DNA from: JAJKJG01 sp036389455
Lineage (GTDB): Bacteria > Pseudomonadota > Alphaproteobacteria > Rhizobiales > Beijerinckiaceae
DNA: 64,000 bases
Assembly (NCBI GenBank): GCA_036389455.1
Contig: DASVPW010000115.1
Coordinates: forward strand, 8,964 to 72,963
Direction of reading: 5' to 3'
Shown here: positions 49,085 to 57,208 of the stretch, in pieces
How the letters are laid out: each line of letters begins with the position of its first letter
How positions within the stretch are numbered: position 1 is the first letter of the stretch
Notes under the pieces: generated by a model
Told to the model about the DNA's origin: nothing
Databases searched by the model: none
What the model saw: only the letters and a program-made list of their open reading frames with translations
Translations under genes and position numbers: made by a program

Positions 49085-52000
49085 CTACGGCTCCTCCGCG
49101 AGCCGCTCCAGCAGGGTCAGGGCGAGGTCGAGGCGCTCGGCGGGGGTGTCGGTCGGGCGCTCGCAGACGAGCCGGTCGTCGCGCCAGACGAAGCCGCCGT
49201 CCTGGTCGCGCAAGAGCCCGCCGAGCTCCTCGACCCAACGCTCCGCATGGCGGAAAGTCAGCGCCACGGCCTTCGGGCCGGCGTCGATCCGGGCGATGCC
49301 GAGCATGCGGCAGAGCTGGCGCAGGCGCGCGGCGGCGAGGAGGTGGTGAACCTCATCGGGCGGCTCGCCGAAGCGGTCCTCGATCTCGGCGGCGAGGGCA
49401 TCGACGGCGTCGGCGCCCTCCGCCCGGGCGAGCCGGGCGTAGAGGTTGATGCGCACCTCCGCCTCGGGGACGTAATCCTCGGGGATGCGCCCGCCGACGC
49501 CGAGGTTGAGCTCGGGCGACCAGTCGTCCTCGACCGCCTCGCCCCGCGCCGTCTTGAGCGCCCGCTCGAGGAGGTGGCGGTAGAGCCCGGCCCCGATGAG
49601 CCTGACGTGGCCGGCCTGGGTGTCGCCCAGAAGATCGCCGGCGCCGCGCTGGTCGAGGTCGCGGGCGCTGATCGCGAAGCCCGCCCCGAGGCGATCGAGA
49701 GTTTCCAGTGTCTTCAGGCGCTTCTCCGTCGCGGGCGCGATTCTGTCGCCCGGGTCCGTCAGGAGGTAGGCGACGCCGCGCATGCGCCCGCGGCCGACGC
49801 GGCCGCGCAGCTGGTGGAGCTGCGCGAGGCCGAAGCGGTCGGCGCGCCAGACCAGCATCGTGTTGGCGCGGGGCACGTCGAGGCCGTTCTCGATGATGTT
49901 GGTCGAGAGCAGCACGTCGCCGTCACCGTCGGCGAAGCGCACCATGGTCTCGTCCACGTCCTCCGCCGGCATTTTTCCGTGCGCGACGAGGACTTGCAGT
50001 TCCGGCACGAGCTCCTTCAGCCGCGCGCTCATCGGCTCGATGTCCTCGATGCGCGGGCAGACCAAAAAACTCTGGCCGCCGCGGCGGCGCTCGCGCAGGA
50101 GCGCCTCGCGCATCGTGACCCGGTCGAAGGGCGTGACGAAGGTGCGGATCGGGCGCCGCCGCGCCGGCGCCGTCGCGATGAGGCTGAGATCGAGGAGGCC
50201 GGCAAGCGCCCCTTGCAGCGTGCGCGGGATCGGCGTCGCGGTGAGCGTCAGGACGTGGATGCCTTGCGCCAGCGCCCGGATCTTCTCCTTGTGTGCCGTG
50301 CCGAAGCGCTGCTCCTCGTCGATGACGACGAGGCCGAGGTTCTCGAAGCGCACGCCCTTCGCCAGGAGCGCGTGCGTGCCGATGACGACCCGGATGCTGC
50401 CGTCCGCGAGGCCCGCCTTGACGCGCTTCGCCTCGGCCGGCTTCGCAAGGCGGGAGAGGTGCGCGACCGAAACGTCGGTGCCGCGGAATCGCCGCGTGAA
50501 GGTCTGGAGATGCTGGCGCACCAGCACCGTCGTCGGCGCCAGCACCGCGACCTGCTTATCCGAGAGCGCGGCGGCGGCAGCGGCGCGCAGGGCCACCTCG
50601 GTCTTGCCGTAGCCCACGTCGCCGCAGACGAGGCGGTTCGTGGGTCGCCCGGAGGCGAGGTGGGCGAGCACGTCCGAGATGGCGCGGGCCTGGTCCGGCG
50701 TCTCCGTGAACGGGAAGCCGCTCACGAAGCGCTCATACGCGCGGGCCGGGGGCTTGAGCTTCGGGGCGAGCATGGCGGCGCGCTCCCGTGCCTTCCCGGC
50801 GAGGCCGCGGGCGGCCTCGGCGATCTCCTCCATGAGGCGCGCCCGGCGCTTCGCCCAGGCGTCGCCGTCGAGGTGGTCGAGGGCGAGGCCTTCGCCTGCG
50901 CCGTAGCGCCAGATGCGGTCCATCTCCTCGACCGGCACGAGGAGCTTGGCGTCGTCCTTGTAGGCGAGGCGCACCGCCTCGGAGCCGGCGCCTTGCCCAA
51001 GGGCGAGCGCTTCGAGGCCGCTCAGCATTCCCATGCCGTAGTCGAGGTGGATGACGGCGTCGCCGAGGCGCAGATCGGGGTTCGTGAGGAGCGCGGCTTC
51101 CGGCCTCGCCGGGACGCTCCGGCCCGGGGCCGCGCCGGCCCCCAGCAGGTCTGCGGCGGCGACCGCCACGACCCCGCCGTCCTTGTCGACGAAGCCGCGG
51201 TCGAGGTCGAGGCCAAGCGTCAGGACCGTGCCGGGACGGGCTTTGAGGACGGCGTTCCAGTCCGCCGCCAGGGAAGGCTCGGAGCCCATGGCCTGCTCGG
51301 CCCGCCGGGCGAGGAGCCGAAGAGCCTGCTCGTCGCCCGCGGCGAGGACCACGCGACGCCTGGCCTTCACCGCCTCGCGCAGGAAGGCCGAAAAGGCGCG
51401 TCGCGGGCTCGGCTCCAGCGCGAAGCGCGGCACCGCCTCGGCTTCCGGCCCCTCCGGAGCTTGCAGGCGGACGACCGGGTGGGCGGCGACGCGCGCGTCC
51501 CACTCGGTCTCGGTCAGGTAGAGCCGCTCCGGTGGGAGCGGGGGCGGCAATCCCTCCCGCAGCCGTTCCGCCCGGGCGCCGGCGCGGGCCTCGTAGGCGT
51601 CGGCGATCTGGGCGCGGGCGTGGGCGAGGCGGTCCGAAGCGCCGGGCTCGAGCACGAGGGTCGCGCCGGGCACGTAGTCGAAGAGGGTGTCGAGGGCGGG
51701 ATAGAGCTCCGGCAGCCGGTGCCCGAGGCCGGCGAAAACCCCGACGATGTTGCCGGAAAATCCCGACGATGTTGCCGGAAAACACCGATGATGTTGAGCG
51801 AAGCCGACGATGTTGGACGCGCGCTCCGGCCCTTCCCCCTCTCCTTCGTCCCCGCCCTTCCGACCCTCGCCTTCCCGGGGCAGGACCTCCGAGGCGGGAT
51901 CGAGGGAGAGCCGGTCGAGTTCCCCGACGGTGCGCTGGGTCGCCGGGTCGAAGGCGCGAATCGCCGCGATGCGCCCGCCGTCGTGCTCGATCCGCACCGG

Positions 52001-52669
52001 CGTCGAGGCGCCGGCCGGAAAAATATCGACCACCTGTCCCCGGAAAGCCATCTCGCCGGGCTCGTCGACCCGCTCGTCGGCGACGTAGCCGAGCCGGGAA
52101 AGGGCCGCCTCCAGCGCCTCGGCTGCGAAATCCTCGCCGGCCGCAAGCGCCAGGCCGGCCTCGCGACACGCATCCCGGGGCGGCACGCGCTGGACGAGGG
52201 CGTCCGGCACCGTCACGACGACCGCGCCCTCAGGGCCGCCCTCTCCGCCGCCGGCGAGCCGCCGGAGCGCCGCCATGCGCCGGCCCATGGCCTCGCGGGA
52301 GGGCGAGGTGCGGTCGTAGGGCAGGCAATCCCAGGGCGGGACCACGATGGTCTCCCGCGCCGGATCGAGCCCGCGCAGGAGGCGCCCGAGCCGCTCCGCC
52401 CGGCTCTCGCTTCCGGCCACGACCACGAGGCCGCCCGCACCTGCCTCCCGGGCCAGCTTGAGCAATTGCACCGCCTCGCCGCCGAGGGTCGCGGCGGCGG
52501 CGACCTCGACCGGCGCAGCGCCGGGACCCGGCTTCGCCCGGCGCGGCGCGGAGCGGAATGCCCGACGCATTTGGGAAGCCTTCGCCGCGGGACGGCGGGC
52601 TGCTTTCGCCCTCATTGTCTTGGGATGCTCTCGGTTGGCGGGTCCGGGCTTAACTCCCGCCGACGCCAT
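49085..52669 (-). CDS. Mfd-family transcription-repair coupling factor / DNA translocase
   Basis: 1194 residues. Domains in order: degenerate UvrB-like N-terminal part (about residues 45-400), RNA polymerase-interaction domain (LRLGDAVIHLDYGMGMLSGL), RecG-like translocase with Walker A CGDVGYGKTEVALRA, DEEQ box VVIDEEQRFG, LTATPIPRTLQ and QLRGRVGRGRMRG, and the C-terminal TRCF domain (LNLGVGGRIPEDYVPEAE). Mfd removes stalled RNA polymerase and recruits UvrA. Several alphaproteobacteria carry a second Mfd-like protein, so this could be the paralogue. A 22-base tandem repeat forms an insertion of about 25 residues near residue 285-310. The first Met (52669) is 10 bases after the nudix stop; starts at 52615 or 52570 are also possible. 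Confidence 0.88.
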   Translation of the reverse strand: MASAGVKPGPANREHPKTMRAKAARRPAAKASQMRRAFRSAPRRAKPGPGAAPVEVAAAATLGGEAVQLLKLAREAGAGGLVVVAGSESRAERLGRLLRGLDPARETIVVPPWDCLPYDRTSPSREAMGRRMAALRRLAGGGEGGPEGAVVVTVPDALVQRVPPRDACREAGLALAAGEDFAAEALEAALSRLGYVADERVDEPGEMAFRGQVVDIFPAGASTPVRIEHDGGRIAAIRAFDPATQRTVGELDRLSLDPASEVLPREGEGRKGGDEGEGEGPERASNIVGFAQHHRCFPATSSGFSGNIVGVFAGLGHRLPELYPALDTLFDYVPGATLVLEPGASDRLAHARAQIADAYEARAGARAERLREGLPPPLPPERLYLTETEWDARVAAHPVVRLQAPEGPEAEAVPRFALEPSPRRAFSAFLREAVKARRRVVLAAGDEQALRLLARRAEQAMGSEPSLAADWNAVLKARPGTVLTLGLDLDRGFVDKDGGVVAVAAADLLGAGAAPGRSVPARPEAALLTNPDLRLGDAVIHLDYGMGMLSGLEALALGQGAGSEAVRLAYKDDAKLLVPVEEMDRIWRYGAGEGLALDHLDGDAWAKRRARLMEEIAEAARGLAGKARERAAMLAPKLKPPARAYERFVSGFPFTETPDQARAISDVLAHLASGRPTNRLVCGDVGYGKTEVALRAAAAAALSDKQVAVLAPTTVLVRQHLQTFTRRFRGTDVSVAHLSRLAKPAEAKRVKAGLADGSIRVVIGTHALLAKGVRFENLGLVVIDEEQRFGTAHKEKIRALAQGIHVLTLTATPIPRTLQGALAGLLDLSLIATAPARRRPIRTFVTPFDRVTMREALLRERRRGGQSFLVCPRIEDIEPMSARLKELVPELQVLVAHGKMPAEDVDETMVRFADGDGDVLLSTNIIENGLDVPRANTMLVWRADRFGLAQLHQLRGRVGRGRMRGVAYLLTDPGDRIAPATEKRLKTLETLDRLGAGFAISARDLDQRGAGDLLGDTQAGHVRLIGAGLYRHLLERALKTARGEAVEDDWSPELNLGVGGRIPEDYVPEAEVRINLYARLARAEGADAVDALAAEIEDRFGEPPDEVHHLLAAARLRQLCRMLGIARIDAGPKAVALTFRHAERWVEELGGLLRDQDGGFVWRDDRLVCERPTDTPAERLDLALTLLERLAEEP
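51741..51816 (+). repeat. 22-base tandem repeat inside the Mfd-like gene
   Basis: CCGACGATGTTGCCGGAAAA plus two variable bases occurs at 51741-51762 and 51763-51784, followed by a diverged 19-base unit (51785-51803) and a partial one (51804-51816). The first three units total 63 bases, so the coding frame is kept although single units shift it. The reverse strand is translated as SNIVGFAQ...GFSGNIVGVFAG in the Mfd-like protein. Confidence 0.85.
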
Positions 52670-52678
52670 TTCGATCCG

Positions 52679-53245
52679 TCAAAACAGCTCGGGCCGGCGC
52701 AGGCGCAGGGCCTGGACGAGGGCGAGGGTCTTGAGGTCGGCGAGCGCGCCGTGCTCCGCCATCCCGGCGAGCTCGCTGAGCGGCATCTCGACGACCTCGA
52801 TGTTCTCGTGCTCCTCGGCGAGCCCGCCGCCCGCCGCGATCCGGTCTCCTTGAGCGTAGGGCGCGAGGAACAGGTGCATGCGCTCGGTCGAGACGCCGGG
52901 CATCGACCAGACCGCCCCGACCGGCTCGAGGGCGGTGAGCCGCAGGCCGACCTCCTCCTCGGCCTCGCGCCGGGCGCAGTCCTCGGGATCGTCCTCGTCG
53001 AGCATGCCGGCCGGCGCCTCGAGGAGGCTGTCCTCGCCGCAGGCATGGGCGAGCGGGGCGCGGAACTGGCGCACCAGGAGGACGGTGCGCCGGCCGGGAT
53101 CGTAGGGGAGCACCGCGACGGCGGCGCCGTGGTCCTCGACCTCGCGCCCGATCACGTGTCCGTCGGGCTGCTCGATCCAGAGCTTCAGGAGCCTGCCCCA
53201 GCCTTCGTACAGGGTCTCGACCGACTTGATCCGGTGCTTCCTCAC
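52679..53245 (-). CDS. NudK-type Nudix hydrolase (GDP-mannose pyrophosphatase-like)
   Basis: 188 residues from a GTG at 53245, preceded by GAGGGGA. The Nudix box is AGMLDEDDPEDCARREAEEEVG (quoted by its ends, about residues 83-104); it has one residue fewer between Gly and REAEEE than the general box. That is the spacing of E. coli NudK (DNDEPEVC), which cleaves GDP-mannose and other sugar nucleotides. The opening VETLYEGWGRLLKLWIEQ is also typical of the ADP-sugar branch. It is divergent from a SIR2-family gene, and upstream of the Mfd-like gene in the same direction. Confidence 0.85.
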   Translation of the reverse strand: MRKHRIKSVETLYEGWGRLLKLWIEQPDGHVIGREVEDHGAAVAVLPYDPGRRTVLLVRQFRAPLAHACGEDSLLEAPAGMLDEDDPEDCARREAEEEVGLRLTALEPVGAVWSMPGVSTERMHLFLAPYAQGDRIAAGGGLAEEHENIEVVEMPLSELAGMAEHGALADLKTLALVQALRLRRPELF

Positions 53246-53395
53246 GGGCTTTTCCCCTCGCGATGGGCCATTTCCGGCGTTTCCGGCCCAAGACAACGCC
53301 CGAGCGCCGCATCGGACGGCATGCGCCGTCCCGGAACCCATTCGGCACGCCGAAGCTTTACGGTTCTAGCCGAATTCGACGGGGCTGAGCGACCG

Positions 53396-54241
53396 ATGCG
53401 CGACGACCTCGTGAGCGCGATCCGAGACCGCCGGGCGATCCTCTTCGCCGGCGCCGGCGTCTCCATGACGGTCGGCCTGCCGTCGTGGTCGACGCTGATC
53501 GCAGAGATGGCCGCGGAGCTCGGCCTCGACCGCAAGGTCGCCGAGGACCCCGGCACCAACTACTTCACCCTCGCCGAGTACTACCGCCTGACGAAGGGCA
53601 GCATCGGCCCGTTGCGGAGCTGGATGGACCGCAACTGGAGCATCCCGCAGGACAAGCTCAAGGCCTCGCGCGTGCACGAGTTGATCGTGCGGCTCGACTT
53701 CCCGATCGTCTACACCACGAACTTCGACCGCAACCTCGAGACCGCCTTCGAGCTCCACGGCAAGGAGTACGTCAAGATCGTCACGGCGAAGGACGTGGCG
53801 CAAGTCCGCGAGGGCGTGACGCAGATCGTCAAGCTGCACGGCGACTTCGACGACGACCCCTCGATCGTGATCGCCGAGACCGACTACCTCGACCGCCTCT
53901 CCTTCGAGTCGCCCCTCGACATCAAGTTCCGCGCCGACGCCCTCGGCAGCCCGATCCTGTTCGTGGGCTACAGCATGTCGGACCTCAACATCCGCTTCCT
54001 CCTGCACCGGCTGTGGAAGACCTGGGAGGCCTCGGGCTACGGCAAGGATCGCCCTCAGTCCTACGTCTTCACGCTGCGCCCGAACCCCGTCGACGAGGCG
54101 GTGCTCGAGCAATGGGGTCTCAAGGTCCTGACCGAGTCGGACTGCAGGCCCGAGGACGCGCTGGAGACCTTTCTGGAGAAGCTCGCCGAGCGGGTGGGAG
54201 AGAAGGGCGGGGAGCAACCGAAGCGCCGCCGTCAGAAATGA
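53396..54241 (+). CDS. Stand-alone SIR2-family protein, possible defence effector
   Basis: 281 residues. SIR2-type NAD-binding landmarks: GAGVS (residues 19-23), TTNFD (107-111), LHGD (147-150) with the catalytic-type His, and ILFVGYSMSDLNIRFLL (about 190-206). The zinc-ribbon cysteines of deacetylase sirtuins are absent, which matches the SIR2-like group found in antiphage NADase systems. The C-terminal 75 residues are charged and lack a known domain. Neighbours on the 3' side are a PIN-toxin remnant and an orphan antitoxin, typical of a mobile defence spot. The 3' end overlaps the PIN remnant by 10 bases. NADase activity is inferred. Confidence 0.82.
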   Translation: MRDDLVSAIRDRRAILFAGAGVSMTVGLPSWSTLIAEMAAELGLDRKVAEDPGTNYFTLAEYYRLTKGSIGPLRSWMDRNWSIPQDKLKASRVHELIVRLDFPIVYTTNFDRNLETAFELHGKEYVKIVTAKDVAQVREGVTQIVKLHGDFDDDPSIVIAETDYLDRLSFESPLDIKFRADALGSPILFVGYSMSDLNIRFLLHRLWKTWEASGYGKDRPQSYVFTLRPNPVDEAVLEQWGLKVLTESDCRPEDALETFLEKLAERVGEKGGEQPKRRRQK

Positions 54242-54330
54242 ACGAAGCGCCCCTCCGGCGCGAATTGCTGGATGAGATCGAGGTCGTTGCAGTTTCCGGT
54301 CAGGATCGGCAGGCCGGCCTTGGCAGCCAT
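54232..54330 (-). pseudogene. PIN-domain (VapC-like) toxin C-terminal remnant
   Basis: A 32-codon minus-strand frame ends AAKAGLPILTGNCNDLD and FAPEGRFVHF before its stop. This is the end of the PIN-domain pattern, in which G-L-P-x-L-T-x-N and D-[FL]-D precede the last strand. An in-frame stop (TGA) lies just upstream of its ATG, and no N-terminal part with the catalytic acids is found. It is a deleted toxin. The 3' end runs into the end of the SIR2 gene. Confidence 0.55.
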
Positions 54331-54459
54331 AAGAGAGATTCAATACTCAAGAGTGTGATCTTGGCCGAGCCGCCCGCGCGTGCGTCTTCTCGCCGCTCGG
54401 CACCGAAGCGATCTCCTTGATCAGCTTCCGTCCGGCGAGCCGCAAGGAAAGGAAAGCCT

Positions 54460-54813
54460 ATGCCTCGCGCTAGACAGCCTATCGTCGACATCTCGGATGA
54501 GGAAGAGGCGCGGATCCAGGCCGGCATCGCCAAGGACCCGGACAATCCAGAGCTCACGGACGAGCAGCTTACCCGGCTCCGCCCGGCGTCCGAGGTCCTT
54601 CCGCCTGCGCTCTATGCCGCCCTCACAAAGCGCCCCCGCGGCCGGCCAAAGGCGGAAAAAACCAAAGTGGAGGTGAAGCTTCGTCTAGACCCCGAAATAG
54701 TCGAAGCTTTCAAGGCGCAGGGCCCAGGCTGGCAGACCCGAATGAACCAAGTCCTGCGGCGCTCGATCAGCCCGTCCCGCCGCCGTTCGGCTTCCGCCAC
54801 TCCTGGAAAGTGA
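54460..54813 (+). CDS. Orphan BrnA-type antitoxin
   Basis: 117 residues. SDEEEARIQAGIAKDPDNPE is the BrnA acidic box, and VEVKLRLDPEIVEAFKAQGP with GWQTRMNQVLRR is the ribbon-helix-helix DNA-binding part. No BrnT toxin lies next to it. The last 15 codons run antisense into the 3' end of the cysteine-cluster gene (47-base overlap) and look unlike a normal BrnA end, so the original stop has probably been lost. GGAAAGGAAAGCCT precedes the ATG. It could still bind BrnT of the locus at 8455, or be a leftover. Confidence 0.75.
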   Translation: MPRARQPIVDISDEEEARIQAGIAKDPDNPELTDEQLTRLRPASEVLPPALYAALTKRPRGRPKAEKTKVEVKLRLDPEIVEAFKAQGPGWQTRMNQVLRRSISPSRRRSASATPGK

Positions 54814-55339
54814 TGCGGACCACCGGGACGACGGTGTCGTCGCCCTGCTGCTTCCGCTCGAAGCGCAGGAGGTCGTAGTAGGCGCAACGCCTCGTCGTCG
54901 GGTATTCGCGGCAGGTGCCCGGACGGGCGTGGTAGATGGTGCAGCGGCGCGTGTCCTGGTCGAGGAACATGCAGGCCTCGTCGAGGACCTTGTCGGGGAC
55001 GCGCTTCAGGACGCGCTCGCCCTCGACGACCCTGGTGTAGCGCCTCTCCGCGACCTCATAGGAGACACCGAAGAACTTGGCGAGCCGGTTGATGTCGCGG
55101 CGCTTCGTCTGCACGCGCTCGTAGACCGAGCAGCAGAAGGCCGGGCACTTGCCGCAATCGAAGAGGGCGCGGGGCTGCCGGTCCGTGATCGTGGGCTTCT
55201 CCGGAGCAGGCGGAACGTCGGGCTCGGGAACGAGCGGCAGCGGCTCGGGGCTCGGCGCGAGCTCCGGGGCCGGGGCGAGCTCCGGGGCCGGGGCGAGATC
55301 GAGGGCCGCCGCGGTCTGAAATTCGTCGGTCTCGCCCAT
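54767..55339 (-). CDS. YkgJ-family cysteine-cluster protein
   Basis: 190 residues. After an Ala/Pro/Glu-rich tail of about 50 residues (with an imperfect APAPELAPAPELAPSPEP repeat) comes the cysteine-cluster domain: FDCGKCPAFCCSVY, ACMFLDQDTRRCTIYHARPGTCREYP (quoted by its ends) and RRCAYY. The spacing fits the YkgJ/Fe-S cluster family, which probably binds zinc or iron and is of unknown function. The 3' end overlaps the orphan BrnA gene. Confidence 0.85.
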   Translation of the reverse strand: MGETDEFQTAAALDLAPAPELAPAPELAPSPEPLPLVPEPDVPPAPEKPTITDRQPRALFDCGKCPAFCCSVYERVQTKRRDINRLAKFFGVSYEVAERRYTRVVEGERVLKRVPDKVLDEACMFLDQDTRRCTIYHARPGTCREYPTTRRCAYYDLLRFERKQQGDDTVVPVVRITFQEWRKPNGGGTG

Positions 55340-55744
55340 GCGGCATCCGGTCCTTGGCCCGCGCGGATCGGCGCGGCCGAAATGGCTTAGAGATTCGCCC
55401 GGCTTCCCTCAAGCCGCGCGGCGCGAAATGGCCGCCTCTCCGCGACCGAAGCAAGGGCCGAGCCGAAGAATCCTGCCGGCGTCCTGCGACGGCATGCTGC
55501 AGGCGCCCGTCGCCTCATCCTTTGTTCCGAGCGCAATCCGCCGGCCGAACGTCGGCGGGTCCGCTTATGTTGCGTGACGCCGCCGGACCGGCGTGCAAAA
55601 GAGTCGAGCTTCGTGCAACCTTCGACAACCCCAGGCATTGAGTGAATCGCTTCGTGGTGTTGTCCATCCGACTCGTCGCGAACCGCGCCTCTCGTTCTTG
55701 ACCGGCGGGAGGCGCATGCGCGTGCCGGCCTGAAGCGATCCGAG
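55340..55744. other. Intergenic region, nothing recognised
   Basis: 405 bases between the cysteine-cluster gene and the SET-domain gene. A weak hairpin (ACGCCG/CGGCGT near 55573) is the only structure seen. No gene, promoter or known repeat can be supported. Confidence 0.4.
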
Positions 55745-56233
55745 ATGAGCGATTTCTCCGAGCCCGATTTTTCCGAACCCCTGCCGGCCGTCCGGTCCGG
55801 CGGGGCGCCGCAGGCATCCGGACCGATCGAGCTGCACAGCGGGCAGCGCGTCCCCCTGAGGATCGCCGAGTTCCCCGGCCGCGGGCGCGGCGTCGTGGCG
55901 GGCCGCGCCATCCGGGCGGGCGAGCTCGTCGAGCGCTCGCCCGTGCTCGTGATCCCGCATGGGGACCGCGCCGCCGCCGACGCCACGGTCGTCTTCACCT
56001 ACGTGTTCATGTGGGAGCATGGCACCGTCGAGGAGGACCTGTACCGGCACGAGGGCCGCTCGGCCATCGCGCTCGGCTACACGAGCCTGCTCAACCACTC
56101 CTACACGCCGAACTGCGAGTTCATCCGGCACATCGACGAGCTCGCGATCGACCTCGTCGCGCTCACCGACATCGCGGACGGCGAGGAGCTCACCATCGAC
56201 TACCAGATGACGCTCTGGTTCGTGCCGGTCTGA
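55745..56233 (+). CDS. SET-domain protein (putative protein-lysine methyltransferase)
   Basis: 162 residues. SET motifs are complete: the SAM-binding GRGRGVVAGRAIRAGELVE (about residues 43-61), LLNHSYTPNCEFIRH (the NHxxxPN knot, about residues 115-129), and IADGEELTIDYQM (the ELTxDY closing motif, about 142-154). A short N-terminal tail rich in acidic and Pro residues precedes it. Bacterial SET proteins may methylate ribosomal or nucleoid proteins; the target is unknown. It stands alone, convergent to the ghrA-like gene after 30 bases. Confidence 0.85.
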   Translation: MSDFSEPDFSEPLPAVRSGGAPQASGPIELHSGQRVPLRIAEFPGRGRGVVAGRAIRAGELVERSPVLVIPHGDRAAADATVVFTYVFMWEHGTVEEDLYRHEGRSAIALGYTSLLNHSYTPNCEFIRHIDELAIDLVALTDIADGEELTIDYQMTLWFVPV

Positions 56234-56263
56234 GCGGCGCCGGACCCTCGCCCGGCCCCACCC

Positions 56264-57208
56264 TCAGTAGCCCGCCCGCGGGTCGACGACGTTGCGCAGC
56301 GGCTCGCCCCGCTCGAAGCGCCGGATCTGCTCCGCGATCTGCTCGGCGATCGACTCCGGGTCGCTCATGGCGGCGTTGTGGGGGGTGACGGTCACGGCGG
56401 GGTGGGTCCACAGGGGCGACTCGGGCGGCAAGGGCTCGGTCTCGAACACGTCGAGGGTCGCGGCCTTGAGGACGCCTTCGTCGAGGCAGGCGAGGATGTC
56501 GGCCTCGACCTGCAGGCCGCCGCGGCCGGCGTTGACGACGATCGGCCCGCCGAGGCGTCCGTCGCGGGCGAGGCGCGCGAATACGGAGCGGTTCAGGATG
56601 CCGCGGGTGTCTTTGGTCAGCGGCAGGAGACAGACGAGGATGTCGGTGCGGGCCAGGAAAGCGTCGAGCCCGTCCGCGCCGGAAAAGGTCTCCATGCCGG
56701 CAACCGCCCGCGGCGAGCGGCTCCAGCCGGCAACCTCGAAGCCCATGACCCTGAGCTTGCGGGCGGCGTCCTGCCCGAGCACGCCGAGGCCCATGATCCC
56801 GACCCGCACATGGTGGGCGCCGGGCTGGAAGCGGTCGTCGAGCCAGATTTTGCGGCGCTGCTGCTCGTCGTAGGATCGCTGGCGGCGCAGGTGCATGAGG
56901 CAGTGCAGCACCACGTACTCGCTCATGCGGTTGGTCAGGTCCGCGTCGACCACGCGCACGATCGGCACGTCCGGCAGGCGCGGATCGCCCATGAAATGGT
57001 CGACCCCGGCCCCGAGGGAGAACAGGACCTTCAGGTTGGGCAGCGCCGCGAGGCTCCCCGGCGGGTGCTTCCAGGAGGCGGCGTAGCGCACCGCCGCGGG
57101 ATCGAACGGCTCGCCCAGCGCCACGACCCTGCGCTCCGGCATGAGGCGCCGGAAGCGCAGGGTCCAGGGCTCCGGCTCCCACTGGGTGATGGCGACGAGG
57201 AGGCTCAT
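56264..57208 (-). CDS. ghrA: Glyoxylate/hydroxypyruvate reductase A-type D-2-hydroxyacid dehydrogenase
   Basis: 314 residues. The NAD(P)-binding motif is GIMGLGVLGQDAARKLRVMG (about residues 138-157); the active-site Arg is in VNAGRGGLQVEAD and the Glu/His pair in DVFETEPLPPESPLWTHP...VTVTPHNAAM. The spacing and the WSRSPRAVAGMETF stretch match GhrA, which reduces glyoxylate and hydroxypyruvate in the cytoplasm. It is translationally coupled to deoA (4-base overlap at 57205). The link to nucleoside salvage is not obvious. Confidence 0.88.
   Translation of the reverse strand: MSLLVAITQWEPEPWTLRFRRLMPERRVVALGEPFDPAAVRYAASWKHPPGSLAALPNLKVLFSLGAGVDHFMGDPRLPDVPIVRVVDADLTNRMSEYVVLHCLMHLRRQRSYDEQQRRKIWLDDRFQPGAHHVRVGIMGLGVLGQDAARKLRVMGFEVAGWSRSPRAVAGMETFSGADGLDAFLARTDILVCLLPLTKDTRGILNRSVFARLARDGRLGGPIVVNAGRGGLQVEADILACLDEGVLKAATLDVFETEPLPPESPLWTHPAVTVTPHNAAMSDPESIAEQIAEQIRRFERGEPLRNVVDPRAGY

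Noticed and set aside
51741..51816. CRISPR-like spaced repeats
   Set aside because: Units are tandem with a 0-2 base gap, no spacers, and lie inside a coding gene.
48341..53395. A very long plus-strand open frame running antisense through the Mfd-like gene into the SIR2 gene
   Set aside because: Only its last 281 codons (from 53396) show a protein family. The rest is a shadow of the minus-strand Mfd-like and mutarotase genes, common in GC-rich DNA.
55387..55998. Minus-strand open frame in the region before the SET gene
   Set aside because: Low-complexity Ser/Arg content, overlaps the SET gene antisense, no family or ribosome-binding site.
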